DNA of 64,000 nucleotides from Dasyornis broadbenti (lineage: Eukaryota; Chordata; Aves; Passeriformes; Dasyornithidae): assembly GCA_013397935.1 (NCBI GenBank), contig VZRN01000755.1:1-64000 (forward strand), in the 5' to 3' direction. Position numbers and translations under genes: made by a program. Under the pieces are notes generated by a model. That model was not told where the DNA came from and searched no databases. It saw only the letters and a list, made by a program, of their open reading frames with translations. Shown here piece by piece: positions 1 through 14,800 of this stretch (position 1 is the stretch's first letter; the number at the start of each line of letters is the position of its first letter).

Positions 1-2956
1 TTTTTTCCTTTTTCCTTTTTCCTCTCTCTGTAGAACAGTAATCTGTCTTTGGGTATGCTCTGAGCTGTGCTGTGTTGTGCCTTACTCCTACTGCTAGTAG
101 ATGGTAGAGTTTGGTATCCAATTGTAGAGAAATACTCTGAAGCACAGTGCTTGCTTTTTTTTTAATCCTACCTCCCTTTTAAATGCATATAAAATTTGGT
201 TCTATACACTTAAAACATTGTTTTTAGAGGCATATTTACCTTTTATATAGAGTGGCAAAGTAAATTATCTGGTAAAAATGAATAAAGCATGGAGACCATG
301 GATTGTTAAGCACTCTACTGTTGAGAGAAGTGAGATTTTTGTTTTGTTTGTTTGTTTTTTCCCTACCTCAAATTTGCAGAGCAGTGCACAGTATAAGGAT
401 TTAATTATAAAAGCCTATGGAGCTGAGTAATTTACATAGTTAAAAAAGCCAAACAAAACAAAGTCACCTTAAGATGTGCAGTTTAAACAAAGAATTTTTA
501 TATTGGCCTGGACAAAGTTGAGACTGGCTTGATGTGTGGTTGAAAGATGTGTGAATGTTCATGTATAGAAACTCCCTTGCAGTTGATGAAGTCTCTTAAT
601 CATTGTCTTCAACACTGAAAGTGTCCAGTACTGAGAAATGGGGTTTATTTTGAATTACTTGAAAAGGAATTTTGGCCACCAAAATCCTTGATGTAAAATC
701 GAAACATTCTTCAGTGTGGAGAGGGCTCACTCAATAAAGAGGATCACAAATTCCTGTTGTTTTGATGGTACTGGATCCGGGATTATCTCAGTAAATATGG
801 CTCGATTTTATTAAACTATTTCTGAATTTTCAAGCACAGTCATGAAAAGGGAGAGAGACGTCTAAAAGTGGAATTGTTCATTTGCTTCACAGAATACTTG
901 AAACGAAAGTTTTTTCACTGTGCAGCCCCAAATTGCCTTAAAAAAGAAAATTGGGGGAAAAGGGAGTTTTGTACACACATGAAGGGACTGTGTCTTGATC
1001 AGTGGCAGGGTTTAAATTGTGGATTTGTGGGTTTGAGTTGTGGATTCTCAGTGGTCCTATGTGAGCCTGTCACAATTATGTAGCAATACATACTTTTGCC
1101 AGAAGAATGTTACAGTCAAAATTCTCTTTTTCTTTGCATTCCTATCCATAATTGGGAAACCTGTGAGCTGAACATGCTGGGAGTCATGGGGCTCTATTAA
1201 CCTTGCTGAACTAATAGTACCAGACCTAAATTCTGTTATTAGCTGTGCTTTTCACTGTAGCTTGTGGATTTGGTGTTCCCAGTGGGAAACTGGACTCTGT
1301 AATTTTATATAATTTTAAGTTTGATGGTATTTAAAGTCCTGGATGCACCTCACTCTTGAATCTCTTGATTCTACTGGGATTTAAGGCATGGGCTGCTTTG
1401 GAAACCCAGAAGTAAAAGAAACTTACGATCCAAATTAAAAGTTAATATATGGGATTCTCTTGTTGAGAGTTCTTCAGATAATCTAATTATGGATGTCAGG
1501 AATGACGCTGCACCCCAGAGACCCAAGGCTGGAAGAGCAGAGCCTGTGTGGAGGGTGATGCTGGATGTGTGGGTGAATCTGATTGGGGCTTCCACATGTT
1601 TATGCCTGTGTAAGGTAAACTCCTCATTTCAGATTATCCCTTCAAAGCTCTGTCTGTTTGCTGTGTTACATTTGGGGGAATGACTAAAACTTTGGTTTAG
1701 ATCATTTCAGGGATGCCTTGGGATACCACTGTGAATCTTCTTGTTATTCTTGAGTAATGTATTTTTCATACAGCATGACCACCTTTTTGTAGTTCATGGG
1801 AGAAGGCTTGAAAGGTTATAACATTCTTCTAGATTTATGTTAAAGAGCACAAGGCGGGTGCATCCAATAATTTATTTCTTTTAAAACACACGGCTTGAGT
1901 TTTCAGAATGTCTTTGGAGGGTGTGGTTCCACACCATTATCTTCCAAAAGCTGAGTCTTTGTCTCAGGAAACCTTCACATAAAGTGGAAATGGAACAGCT
2001 TTTTAGGATTTTAGCTGTCCTTTTCCCCTCCCAGGGTCTCATTTATGCTGATACTGACGTTGGTGTAACTCTGATCCCGTTGGAGCTATAGTTTGTGTAG
2101 ACTGCATAACCCTCTCCTGAATTTTGTGCAGTGGTTATAAAAGATTAAGTCCTGGGAAGAAGCAGAGAAGAAATGGACCGAGCATTTCTTTTGTCTCAGT
2201 GGAGTAGGAGGCTGCAGGGCTTCCCTGTTGCATCATCTTTCCCTTCTTTTCAGCCCAGTGTGGAATACAAGCTTCACAGGTTCCCCACCAACCTGTCTTT
2301 CACTCCAGCATAACATCATATTGACACTGTGTCCCTGTCTTTTATTCACTCGTTTATTGATTGATTGATTTTTTTTTTTTTTTTCTTCTCTGCGTTGTAG
2401 CATTGCTCTTCTCCCCGCTTTCCTTCTGCTGTCTGGGTTCAGGTAGTTACCAAGTTTAGAACTGTTCATTATGGATATTTTTTTGTGGAAGATAAAAAAA
2501 GTTACTCTGAACTTTAAAAAAAAGTTTTAACCCTCCCCCTTAAAAAGCTCTTCAGTGCTTAATCTATGTTGGTGATTTTTTTTCTAATTTCTTCTGTGTT
2601 TAGATAGCAGATGTGGCTGTTGTAGGACCCGAGTCTGCTTTTTTTTTGTATGGACTTTGGAATTGCTTTGTTTTGGACTCTTTGTTAAAATGGAGCAACT
2701 TTTCCATGGAATGGTCCAATAGCATTTATTCAGAATATCCCAGATTTGGTCATACTTAGCTTCAGTTAGCCCAGTAAATCCACTCAGCCTGTAAAACTGG
2801 TGTGATAGAGTACAGAGAAATAGAAAAACAAAATGTGAAGAGCTGGTAAGTTGAATTTCCTGCCAAAGGCATGTATTTGTCCTCAGTGAGTATTACTTGC
2901 TTAAACAAGTTTGAAATTACAAGACTGAAGTGTTCATCACTTGGCAAAAATAATAA

Positions 2957-2989
<33 letters not shown>

Positions 2990-5900
2990 ATAGAGCACTG
3001 AGGGGGAAGTACATGCTGCTGCTTGTTTAATGAGGGTAGCTTGGCCAGCCTTATTCGGATATTCCCAAGCATTCCGTCCTAACAGAGTGTGAAAAATGTA
3101 CTTTTCAGCTGCTAGCCACAGAACTGAAGCTGGCAACCAGAGGCCAAGATGAACGATTAGAATAGGGCAGGGCAGGGCCTCAGCTGCTGCTCACAGTTTT
3201 TGCAGGCAGGAGTATCTTGTCACTGAAATAATTGTGCATGATGGGTCTTGTCCTGGGTCTGTTTGTAAAAAACTGTGCAGTATTAGTCATGTGAGATGAC
3301 TAGAGTGTAGTATTAAATAATTTTTAATTCATAAAAGTCATAGGAATTCAGTATTTAATGCCAGCTGAGCCAGAATTGTGCTATTTCTTGTGAGTGCAGT
3401 ATGTTTAGAGTTGATCTGCAGAAAAATACTGTTTTCTTGCCCAAGTAAACTTACAGTTCAGTGTTGTTTGCAACTTAAAAGATCTTGCTGTAGCTGCTTA
3501 GTCTCCAGAAAGGGGGGTCCTAAGAAAATTACAGAGCTTCTTAAATGTTCTCAGCACATCTTGCAGTTGTTCTGTGGTTTGATATCCCCAAGGAGCGTTG
3601 CATGCTGTGCAATCCAGCATGGAATCCCAGGAAATCTTGACCAGCTTAGTGTGAGGAGAGGAAAACTTGAGTGAAATCTCTCTACTGTCATATTAAAAAT
3701 GGAGACTGGTTTTGTCCCATACCTTGTCAAACTGGTAATGCAAGATTCTTGCTCTTTAATTAAGTACAAGTGTATTCTCCTTTTGCCTTAGTGGGTAAGG
3801 GTGTGGGTAGGTTTCTTCACTGACATGGACTCCAAAAATGGAGATGCCTAAAGCTACACCTAAGAAGTTGTGCTGCTACTTTACTGTATTAGTTCCTAAT
3901 CAAAATAGACCAGGCTGAGGGTGCAGGAATGTGGTAACTCAGATTGTGAAACCCTTAGAAGTCACTGATTCAGAGTGTCACTGAGAGGCAGTTGTTTTTC
4001 TAACATCCCCAAAAGTAGCGTAGGCTTATTCTGTGGTAAATTAAGCTGTTATTCCGGAATATTGGTAGTTGGAGTGGTGCAGTATTAGAAAGGATTATTT
4101 TCTTACCGAACGTTCTCAACAGTTACTGCTCTGCACAAAGTAGCCATACACATCCCAAGTTCAAAGGCCTGTTTTTCAATGATGACTAAAGTTTTCCTGA
4201 TGCATATTTTAGCTAATCTTGGACATTTTTCCAAGTAAAACAAGCTCGGTATGGTTCTGAATACTTCTGTGCCTTGTCTGCCCTTTCAGGGGCCGTATTC
4301 CTGTACAGCTGAGGAGCAGCTAAGGTGGAACTCTTTGCGTAGCCACACCACAGTGAAGTGATTCCAGGCTTGTGATGGAAGGTTTTCTGCTACCGTTGCA
4401 TATGAATGGATGCCAAGTTTCATGCAATTCTGAAGGCTGCTTCTGCATTTCCTGTGCTTGCTCCTAGGCAGCTGTCAGCCTCCAGCTCTTGTAATGCTTC
4501 AGCTTTTGGACTTCCTTACTCACAAGATCCATGGTGTTGTCTGAATAGAGGCAACATTTCCTAAGTATTTTACAAAGACAAGTAAAGAAAATAACTTAAA
4601 ACTCGTATTTCAAGTTAGTGCTCAGTACGTTCATTTCTTGTTTCTCCTCCGTGCATTCTGTTAGCTTGCAGGGTTTGCCCCCTCACTGGACTGTTTGGAG
4701 AAAGCCCTAAGGGGAGAAACAGATACTTTGGTAGAGTTTTTCACTGGTTGATTTGATACACATCTGTAGCTTTAAAAGGGGTTTAAAAGGCTGTGATAAA
4801 AATGGGTTCATTGATCACCCTGTATGATCTACGCTTCTTTGAACAAGCTGTGTTGATTTGTTAAGGCTGGTGAAAAGATTAACAAACTATCTGGAGAAAT
4901 TAGGAATTCTAAGTTTGCATGGTCCTAAGGCTGGTTGCTCTACAGAAGATACATAGCAAACTGCAGGTTGTAATAAAGTGACTGGATGAGGTTTTCTGAC
5001 TTGTTTAAACAACCTCATGTTCTCTTTCCTTAATTTCCCAGACTACAAAGCAGTTGTAGGGTGCAGCTGTGGCTTAGTTTTGCCTTGCAGCGCATTACCT
5101 GCGAACAGGCTTGTAGGGACCTTGTGCTCCCGGTGGTGGATGGAGGTCTGGGGATAACGGAGGAGCCTGGAAGCTTGGCTGGTGTCCCTTGCAGTCCCAA
5201 GCACGGTGTGTGATCAGGGAATGTTGGCTCTCCAGTGATGCACAAAGATCTGGTTTTGCACGAGGCTTTGCCCCTGTTCTTGTGTACGTAACAGCGCTGT
5301 TCTGCTGGGTTCAGAGCAAACGAAATGCAGGACAGGCACTAAGGGTTCTGCTAGTCCAGCTTTGTACAGGCTGTAATTAATGATTCCAGGGTTTCTGTGC
5401 CCTGCTCCGTGCACAAGGGTTTGCAGGCTCCCTCTCCAGGCTTTGCTGCTGTGTGTGTAAGGTCTGAGCAGGGATTTGTGTGGTGAAAAGAAAACCCCTC
5501 ATCCTCAGAGGAGCAAGAGACTGGATCCAGCTTTGGATTCTGGTACTTTTATCCCCTGCACCCCAAGCAGGACATGTCTGTCAGAAATGTGTTAGATCAG
5601 GCAAGGGGAGCTACAGGGTGGAGAACATGGAGCTGATGTGTTTCTATCTCCTTTTTCCTGCTGCTCCTGCATTCCTTTTGCCAAGCTGCCAAATCCCACC
5701 TTTCTCCATTTCTGTTTCCTTGTGCTTCCGGAGGCTCCCAGCATTGAAGTCTGGATTTAGTGCTTTGTAGCACAGGCTCAGGGAACGCTGTGCATAAATT
5801 TAAGCAACTCACTCAGGATGGTAACTGGAAACCTACTTATTGCCATGGAGACTTGGGCTTGCTATAAGCTTTTCCATTTTGCTCTTGGGCATATGTTTGG

Positions 5901-8900
5901 TACCTGCTGGCTGTGAGTGAGGAGTCCTTTGGCTCTTGGCTTGTCAAATGCCAAGCACTTGTTTCTGCTTCCAGCTCCAGAGTGGACTGGGAACAGCGAG
6001 AGTTTCATTCCAGAGCAATAACATTATGCAACTGTAAACACGTTAAAACTTAATTGCCTGTTTAGGATTGAGCAGCGTTAATGACAAAGCCTAGATAGGT
6101 CAGTCCGAGAGGGACACTTGAAGAAGAGCTGCTAAGAAAAAGGGCTGGAATGATAAGAAGTGGCTCAGGTTTGGTATTGATCACTGTCAGCTGGCAGCAA
6201 TATTAACTTCAGTGTTTTCATGCAGTGTTGCACTTTTTGATGGATGGGGGAAAAAAAAAAGATGTGTTTTTTGAGTCAAGAAAATCCCAGATTTCTGAGT
6301 TAACCAAAGGTCATATTAAATCTTTGCTATATCTCAATGCCACTAGTTGGAAGGGGAGAATTTTTTTTAACAGTAAAGTTATCTGCACCCTCTGTTTTGG
6401 TGGTTGTGTTTTGAGTTATAAAACATCTTATGCATACACAGAAATAGGAAAGGAGGTCAATACACTAATTATGTAATGAGCTCCAGTGTGTTCTCACTCT
6501 GGTGGGTAGTTAGCTCCACTTGGAAAAACAACTACTTTGAGCATGAAAAGCCTTTCAGTGTTCTGAAACACAAGAATTTGACATATCTGTATTTTAATAT
6601 TATTTGAAGTATTCTCTTACACTCCTTTTGAAATTGTTGGGGGTTTTGAGAACAAAAGATAAACTTATTTCTTAGAATTGATTCTTTTAATGCTTGAAAT
6701 AAGTTTTATGTTTCGAGCTGAGTCAATTCAGGCTGCTTGATGCTTACTGGAAATTCATTTCATGAGGTGAAAAGGAAAATATTTTTCTTTGCACACTCTA
6801 GGCTGATTTTTCTCTTTCCGATTAGCACATGCCAGAGATTTGGAAAGATTGAAAGCAATGTGGTTTTTTTACATGGAAATGGCAAAGCACAACCTGTGTT
6901 GGTGGTTGTTTTTTTCTGCATTTGTTGTCAAATTTTAACTGTGTTTTCTTCCAAGGCTGAATTTAATGATGAAAACAAGTCAGTTCTCTTCAGTTTTAAC
7001 TCTATACCCTTGAACTGTTTCATAATTTCATAGTTCTGATTCTTAGCCTAAAAAAATCCAAACTAAATCTCGACTTAATAGGTACAAAAATTTGCTTGCT
7101 AGGAACTTTCAAATATATTGGGGATCTTGGTCACTGTGTGCTACCTAAAGCCCTTCAGTTTAAAGTGAAGTGACTGTGAAATACCCTAGAAATAAGCCTA
7201 TATATTTCAATTTTCTTTGCTTATTTTAAGACTATGTGTTTGTCATTTCCATGCCTGCGTCATTTGGAATAATTGTGGTTTATATGTAGTATAAATATCA
7301 TGATAGAAACTTATCTCAGGTCTCACTGGTTTTTACCCCTGATGTCCTGCACTTCCCCCAGTTGTTCTTTTCCTGCTCTCTTCAGCTGCTCAGATTTGGG
7401 AGTGGGTTGCTTGATATTCAGGCTACAGACCAGTAAACCAAAATATCACTTGGAGATTAAACAGATACATCTCACTCATATTTCAGTCAGACATGTACCT
7501 GAAGATGCAACAGTCACATCTTCATCTTTCTATTGCCTGAAGTTACTAATTTATCAGTATTTAATAATATTTTATTTGATGGATTTAAAATGTTTCTTTT
7601 TTTTATTACATGCATTTTCATCATTTATATAAACTTTCTGGCCGTGTGGTTGCTTGTACTCCATGATTCCTTGTGCACTCCAGTGGTGTTGCGTTTTCTT
7701 GTGGAATAAGATATTTTTGCTAGATCAAATTCCGAACAAATTTAGTTATTTGTAGAGCATCCCTAATACACACAACTAATCACAGACTTCCAGGAATTAC
7801 CTCTGTTTCTTTCAACTGTTTCCCCTGGGTTAAATACTGTCTTCCTGTCATGTAGCATTTATTAGTTTGGGATGTACTGTCTCTGCGATCTATGAATTAT
7901 GTTCGTAATAAACATGAAGGGAACCTGTTCCCTGAAAGCTGTAATGTTCCTGGACTGGGATCTTCTAAGTTCCCAAGTGTGTCTGACAGCTCAGGACTAA
8001 AGAATCCAGCTTTTGGATGTTTATATTGTGACATCTAAAATACTGAAGGTTGAAGGTCAGCTCTGCAGGTTGAGGTAGAAAAAATGCTATTGCTTTAAAA
8101 ACTCACGGAGCTTGGGAACGAAAAAACCCTCAGAAAATGTATTACTAAACAAGAACCTACTTACTTGCTCAATGTGGCTTTTTGTTGAGCATATTTATTT
8201 CTGGCAGCAAGAGTGACATGTTTGGAATGATTCAGTTGGGTCAGAAAGTTGCTTTCTTCAGTAAACATTTCACTTTAGTGTAGAGTATGAGTGTTTGCCA
8301 GAATGTTCTCATCAGCAGGGAGTATTTCCCTGGTAAATTCAGCGCTCTCCCGCTGATCCGTGTGAGTGCTCTGCAGTGCTTATTGTGAGTTCCGCTCTTG
8401 TCAATCCCCAGGGCTGTGTATTTATTATTTTGATGGCAGCCAGAAACAGAGCAGAACTTCATTCTGTTGCTCTCAATCTTCTTAATTACAGAAGAGCAAC
8501 ACAGCTTTGTGGACAAGTAGGAAAGTGTCTCAGGATTCTTTCCTTTTTCTTTTAATTCTTTCTGTACATTCATCTAATGCCAAGGAAGAAATCATGAGAC
8601 AACTCGAAATTTTTTGACATTATGAAGCTGCAAATAATTTCTCTGCTTTTGAACTGCTTAAGGAAATCACAAATTGTCTCCCACTGAAGGTAAGTATTAG
8701 AACTAGAAAGGACATGTCTTTTGGCAGTGTCAGCTGAAACTAAGGACGTTCAAATGTTCTTTCTTAGGCAGCTCACGGGACTCGAAGCAACTCTATTTTG
8801 TCAAAACAAACAGCAGTTGGAGGTGTTATGCAATGCCAGAAATGCCTGTCAGTGTGTTTATGCAGCAGCAATATAAATTCCTGTGTGCACTCTTGCTTTG

Positions 8901-11738
8901 GGTCATCTGACAGTGTGATGGTTCATGTCACAATGGGGATCTCTTTGTGCTACAATTTATATTTGCACAGGGGTATGCAATGGAATTGAACTCCGTGTCC
9001 TATAATCTGAAGAGTGAATAAGCTTCCTTTCAAATGTACTGCTGGTTTTCACACGGGGAAGCTCATACAGATAAAAATGCATTTAGTGGTGCTATGCAGT
9101 GATTTTAAGTTGAAAAAGGATGACGTGACAATATCCTGGTAGTCCTTGCTGTGCTCTGCATCCTTGTTCTCAAGACTTGAGATAGAGGCCAGAAAAATAT
9201 AAAGCTCCCCATGTCAGTCCAGTGTCGTGGAGAATTGTGCAATATTGATGTTTCTAAATGTTGATGTTAGCATTTTTAGGGTTTTTAAAATGACTCTTTT
9301 TATATTATTATTCATTTGAAAGGGGAAACACACCAAGAAAGTAAGTTCCTCTCAAGCTCTTCTCAGTAGTACATAATTATTTAATCTGTAAAGATAAGTG
9401 GGGACTGCCAGTGAAAAATGGCAACTTTGGTTTCTGGTTTACCTGAGCTGGAGTGTGCTGCCAATTCCGTGGGAGCCTTGGGAGCTCCCACAGGTGAGAT
9501 GTTGAAGGCATAGGAAAAGCTTGGATGTGGAGGAGCATTGTGCAGGGAAAACTTGTAGTAGAGTCAATTTTTCTGTCAGCTCCAGTGAAGCTTGAAGTAG
9601 GTTTTTCCTCTCTTGGTTTACCTTGCAGTCAGGACCCTTTTGTAATTTGTTTGGTGTGTGTAAAAATTCTGGTATCTGTATTTACAGCCCAGGTTGTTGG
9701 GAAGTATTTCCAGGCCATTTTGAAAATTATAGGCCTTTTTTTTAAAAGAATGCAAATGAAATGCTGCAGTGAAATATTTATGTGAATGTAATTATTGTGT
9801 TAGAGAAATCAAATAATTTATCAGCTGAGAAAGGAAAATAAAGACTTTTTGCAGGTTTTTGCTGATTAAGCAGGGAGACTGAAACTTTTTTCCAATGAGC
9901 AGGTTTTTATTTAGGAAGAGGGATTATAGGGATGGATTCTACATCTGAAGTGGTGGTATTGCTGTCTTTTTCATAGCAACTTTTATAAACCTGATACATC
10001 AGTAATTCCAAAGGAGTTCACTCTAGGTGTATATTGTGCAGCATATTTTTTGGCTTTTTACTCAGGTGTCTATTTTAGGATAAAGTTTACCACATGAATA
10101 TTGGAAATTGCAGTGTCTTTTGACAGTGTCTGCTTATTTTAGCTGCATGTTAGAATTTGCAGATGTGCTTAGTATAATGAATTGGTTGATATGACCTTTT
10201 GCTTTCAAGCCATGTGCTTTCTGTCACTTAGAATTTTGCTGCAAAACAGCTCCATCTTAAGCTTTCACTTGATACGAGCTCCTGGCTGATAAGCAGTGTG
10301 TCTTGCAGAGTTTGGAAAATGTAGGGCAGCAGCATTTGTGTCTCAGCTTAGCTGGCCATTTGTGTTCACCTTGTCCTGCTAATCACCAGTTCAGCTGTAC
10401 AAATCTATTGTTTATTGGGCAAATCTCTTGTTTATGAGTATTTGCCTTATTTTAGACAACAAGAAGGAGTATAATTTACTAACATTTCAGTGTTTTCTTA
10501 TCCAAGTGCTCCTGATGTGTTCACTGGCCATTGGAGTGACTCAGGCATATTTATTTTCACATTTTAAATTGCGTTGGCAACACATGAGGGTTGCTTTCTT
10601 ACAAGGCTCTTTTATAAAAGATGAACTTTTTTACATTCACCCTGGCAGTTCTCATTTCCAGTGTGGTTCAGATTATAACTTAAATTTTGCCAGGGTAAAT
10701 AGGGTAGATAAAGTTATGCTTTCTATTGGTTTCTAAATGTGGTGTATCTATAGTTGTACCTTTTGTTTTATTCTATTCTATTTTGTTCTATTCAGGGAGT
10801 ATGCTCCCTGAATTGATAGAACATCAAAATGTCTTTTATGTTAAGTATTTTTAGTGAGGCTGTTGATAGAGAGGGGAAATGGTTTAGGATGCAGTGGTTC
10901 TTGCAGATATTAGTACAGTCATTTCCTGACAGAAACCCAAAAATGGAGGAAGATAGCCTTTCATATTGACTGTTCACTGCAGTAATATGCATGCAGTGAG
11001 TGATGTGAGCTAGCTCCATTCCTGTTCCCTGATGACACTTCACTCTGTACTATTTCACTTTGCTTGGGTTTTGTTTGGTGAAATCTTTATTGAATTTGAA
11101 AGGTGAGCCTTGTGAGGGCTCTGAGCCCTCGGGCTCAGCTTTCAGAAAATTTTGATTCTAATCCTTGGAGATTTCTAGCAGGACTGTAGGGAAAGGGCTG
11201 CTTCATTCCTTTTTGTGAGATTTAAGGAAGGCATGAATGAAATTCCTGTATTTAGCTATATTCTGGTACATGTCAGGATTATGCATTGTTGCTCACAATT
11301 AAATATTGGCTTGAAATTTGTCCGGTGTTTTGGTTTCTTTATTGTACTGTGCTAAGTGCTCTGTTTCCTCGTGTCTCCCTCGGCAGTTGTTAAAGCAAAC
11401 AAACAAACCAAAGCACACAAAACCAACAACTGTCTGAAACCATGAAGAACTGTTACAAATATGTTTTCCCCTTTTGCTTACCAGGGAAACCCCAACTCAT
11501 ACAATTGCCCTGAGAGACAAACAAGTTTTCAAAAGTCCTGGTCAAACATCTTTTGTCTTTACAGTTGGCAGCACAAAGGTTTTACGTGTTTGAACTGCAG
11601 CTCAGCGTGACTATACAGTTGTGTTGGCTTTACACATCTGAAATGAATGCTTCAAGGAACTGTCAAGTGTTCATATGAATCCACTCTCACCGTGTCCTGA
11701 TATTTGATGTGCTTGTATTTCTGTCTGGTTTGTTCCAG
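1..11738 (+). other. PPFIA1: PPFIA1 intron (upstream of first exon in window)
   Basis: I see no convincing exon here. The next coding exon (11739) begins at the residue that follows the ~88-residue N-terminal segment of liprin-alpha-1, so this stretch is most simply the 3' part of the large intron separating those N-terminal exons from the rest. It is AT-rich, with stop codons in all frames, a T16 run near 2369-2384 and an ATAC/AT microsatellite at 2957-2989. The short open frames here (at most 124 codons) have no recognisable domain and no matching splice-site pairs. Assignment to PPFIA1 is inference from gene order and strand. Confidence 0.7.
2957..2989. repeat. ATAC/AT microsatellite
   Basis: Three ATAC units are followed by about ten AT units, inside the upstream intron. 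This is a simple sequence, likely length-polymorphic. Confidence 0.85.
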
Positions 11739-11840
11739 GAATTTGCAGCGCTTACAAAAGAGCTGAATGTATGCAGGGAGCAGCTGCTTGAAAGGGAAGA
11801 AGAAATTGCTGAACTGAAAGCAGAAAGGAATAATACGAGG
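11739..11840 (+). CDS. PPFIA1: PPFIA1 exon, coiled coil (34 codons)
   Basis: The acceptor is ttccag before GAA and the donor is AGG|gttagt. It is phase 0 at both ends and encodes EFAALTKELNVCREQLLERE and the following ERNNTR. Heptad-rich, the first exon visible in the window. Confidence 0.95.
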
Positions 11841-14800
11841 GTTAGTTCCTTGTCTTCTCCAAGCTCACCATTGTTAAAGCATCCATGGAGAAAAACACTG
11901 AATGTTGAATTTGAAATGCTGAGAGTATTTTTTCCCTGATATTTGTACATGAATCTCCATGGAAGTGCCAACAGAGAAAATCTGGATGTTTGTGCACAGC
12001 TCCAAATGCTGTTGTGCGGAATCAGGAAAAGCTTGTAAGACTGCACTGCTATCTGCCATCCAGATTTCTTGTTGTTAAAGTTTTGTAATCCTGCAGCTCT
12101 GGGATCAGAGGAGCAGAGTGGGCAGGTTGTGGTGATCTCTTAGCGCAGCTTACACTGCTAATACAGCTCAAATGTTCAAAAGGACTCCTTACACTCGATA
12201 CAATATCCTTTGTCTCTGAGATTTGAAGTTTAGAACTCTAAACTTGATGTTTCAGGAGGCAAAGTTTTCTTCAGCTGTGCAGAACAGGAATAAACATTGT
12301 TCCTTTTTTTTTTCTCTTTTGCTTTAGCTATTACTGGAACATTTGGAGTGTCTTGTCTCCAGGCATGAGCGATCCCTCAGGATGACTGTTGTGAAGAGGC
12401 AAGCTCAGTCTCCCGCAGGAGTTTCTAGTGAAGTAGAAGTTCTCAAAGCACTAAAATCTTTATTTGAGCACCATAAAGCCCTTGATGAAAAGGTAATGAA
12501 ATATTGTACCTAACATCTTTTCCTCCTGTTTCCTTTGTGTGGGCCAGGCAGTTTTCACACTGAATTTGTAGAAATCTCTGAACTGTAAGTACATCCCCTG
12601 AATTCAGATGCTGCGCTTAACTGAAGCAAGGTGCTGGGGTTTATTCAAATACTTCATTAGCTGTGTTAATGTGAACTCAGCATAGTTCAGGAGCAATATA
12701 TTTGCTGTAGGAATGCACACAGCTGCTTCCCTGTACAATATCAGGATTTAGCCTTTTGATTGTCTAATACAAGAAACGGACTGGAGAGAGGAGGAGAAGG
12801 GGAATCTGCTTACCCTGGGATAGAAAGCTGAATTAAAGGAACTCGTCCCTTCAGTTGGGCCTGATATTAGCAGCAGGATATGCAACTGCTAAAGTTCACT
12901 GTGAATTTTGTTGCCAACTTGCAGTTTACCTAACTTTGTGACCCTTGGATATAAAACCTGGCAAACGATTTTACACAGAATTTTGCCTGTTCTTCCATGT
13001 TCTAAGTGAGCAACAGCAAACACAGTCTGTGCCTTGCAAAAGGCCAAGCTGGTTCTGGGTATGTTTAATTCTTTAATTTGATGCCTAAATGTACAGGTCA
13101 TGTTGCTTATGACAAAAAAGGAAAAGCAAGTTTATAAGATACACATTATTAGGCTTTGTTTTTTTTGGTAGCATGTGTTGTAATTAGTACTGACTCCAGA
13201 TGAAGGTTTCTAAGTGTAATGGAAATAGTGTCATTTATTATCTGTAAAGGTGTGGCAGCAAGTGAAATTGATTTCTTTTTGATTTGAATGATTTCAAATA
13301 ATTTGAAATTACCCTTTCAGGTAAGGGAGAGGTTACGAGTAGCACTTGAAAGATGTAGCTTATTGGAAGAAGAACTAGGTACTACACATAAAGAGGTAGG
13401 TTTCTGTCTTTGTGTGTCCATTGTGGGTGTTTTAGTCAATATTTGTATAGAGTAATTTAGTAAGTTTCACTTTCACTTCTTGCGTTTGATTTCTTGCCAA
13501 ATGGAATAATTGTTAATTTTTAACTTAGCTGCTTTGAAAGAGCCGGAGAGGAAAAGACCAAACCTCAACCTCCTGACATCCTCTCTGGCCCCAAAAAAAC
13601 CCAACCACAAAACCCAGCCAAAAAAAACCCCAACCAAACCAAAGCAACAAAAAGAGTTCCTGTGCCTTTAAAATAAGATTTTTGGGGTTGCAGTGGCATA
13701 AGGTTTTTGAGTGCCTGTGCCAGATTTATTAATACATACCTGGCAGCAGAACCAGTAATTGTTGTTTTGCTCCTTTGCTTTTGCAGCTGTTCCTTATATC
13801 ATTAGTGAGAAAGGAATTGACTTGAAACATGTGTCTGTAAACTTTTCTTTTAGTTAATGATTCTGAAAGAGCAAAATAATCAGAAGAAAACACTTCCAGA
13901 TGGGATGCTGGATATAAATCATGAACAAGAAAATACACCAACTACAAATGGGAAGGTACAGCTATTTACTTTGCTTAGCTGGCATCTGATTATTAATCAT
14001 TAACTATAACATTTTAATTTTAAACCATAGTAAAATACTTTTGAATGATCATCTAATTAAAAATTCTTAGTTATCAAAATTGCAATTTTTGCAGTCTGTC
14101 CAATAACAAAATCATCTTTGGGGAGGGATGTTTACAGGTGAGTAGCAATTTGTTCTTCAATCTTATTTACATCATGCAAATACACTTTTCTTTTTCCTGT
14201 TTAATAGAGATCCTCTGATGGTTCTTTATGCCACGATGAAAACCTTGCTAAAGTGATTGAACTCCAAGACATCATAGATAAGCAAAACAAAGAGCAGACA
14301 CAAATGAAAGAACGCCTCACTGCCTTGTCCAGCAGAGTAACAGAGCTGGAAGAAGATCTTGACACAGCAAGGAAAGACTTAATAAAATCTGAAGAGATGA
14401 ATACCAAGTTACAGAGAGATGTACGAGAGGTGAGGAAGGAACTGTCAGCATTTGGGTGCTCATAAATGCCACTGCTTTATAAAATTCTGGTCTCATCGGT
14501 GCTCAGTTGAACCTCTATGCTTTTTGAATGTCTTTGCTTTGATAGATGAGAAGAAAATGGGGTTTTAGGTTGTGATGGTTCTCTGGTTTTTGTTTAAAAG
14601 GCCAGTCACTTAAGAAAATTTGTCTTCAGGATAAATCTGTGAGTAACTAGATACTGCATTAATGTATTGGAGATATAGCATTGCCAACTTCAACATGTTC
14701 TGGAAAGGTGCTTGATCTTGTCATACATGCTTAGGTTATTCTTGATGCTTCCCTTTGTAAAAGATGCACTTGGTTGAGGAATCCCTTTAATTTCAGTGGT

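Noticed and set aside
8586..8697. Segment ending actgaag|gtaagt that resembles an exon 3' end in the first intron
   Set aside because: All three frames contain stops or lack similarity to the missing N-terminal liprin segment.
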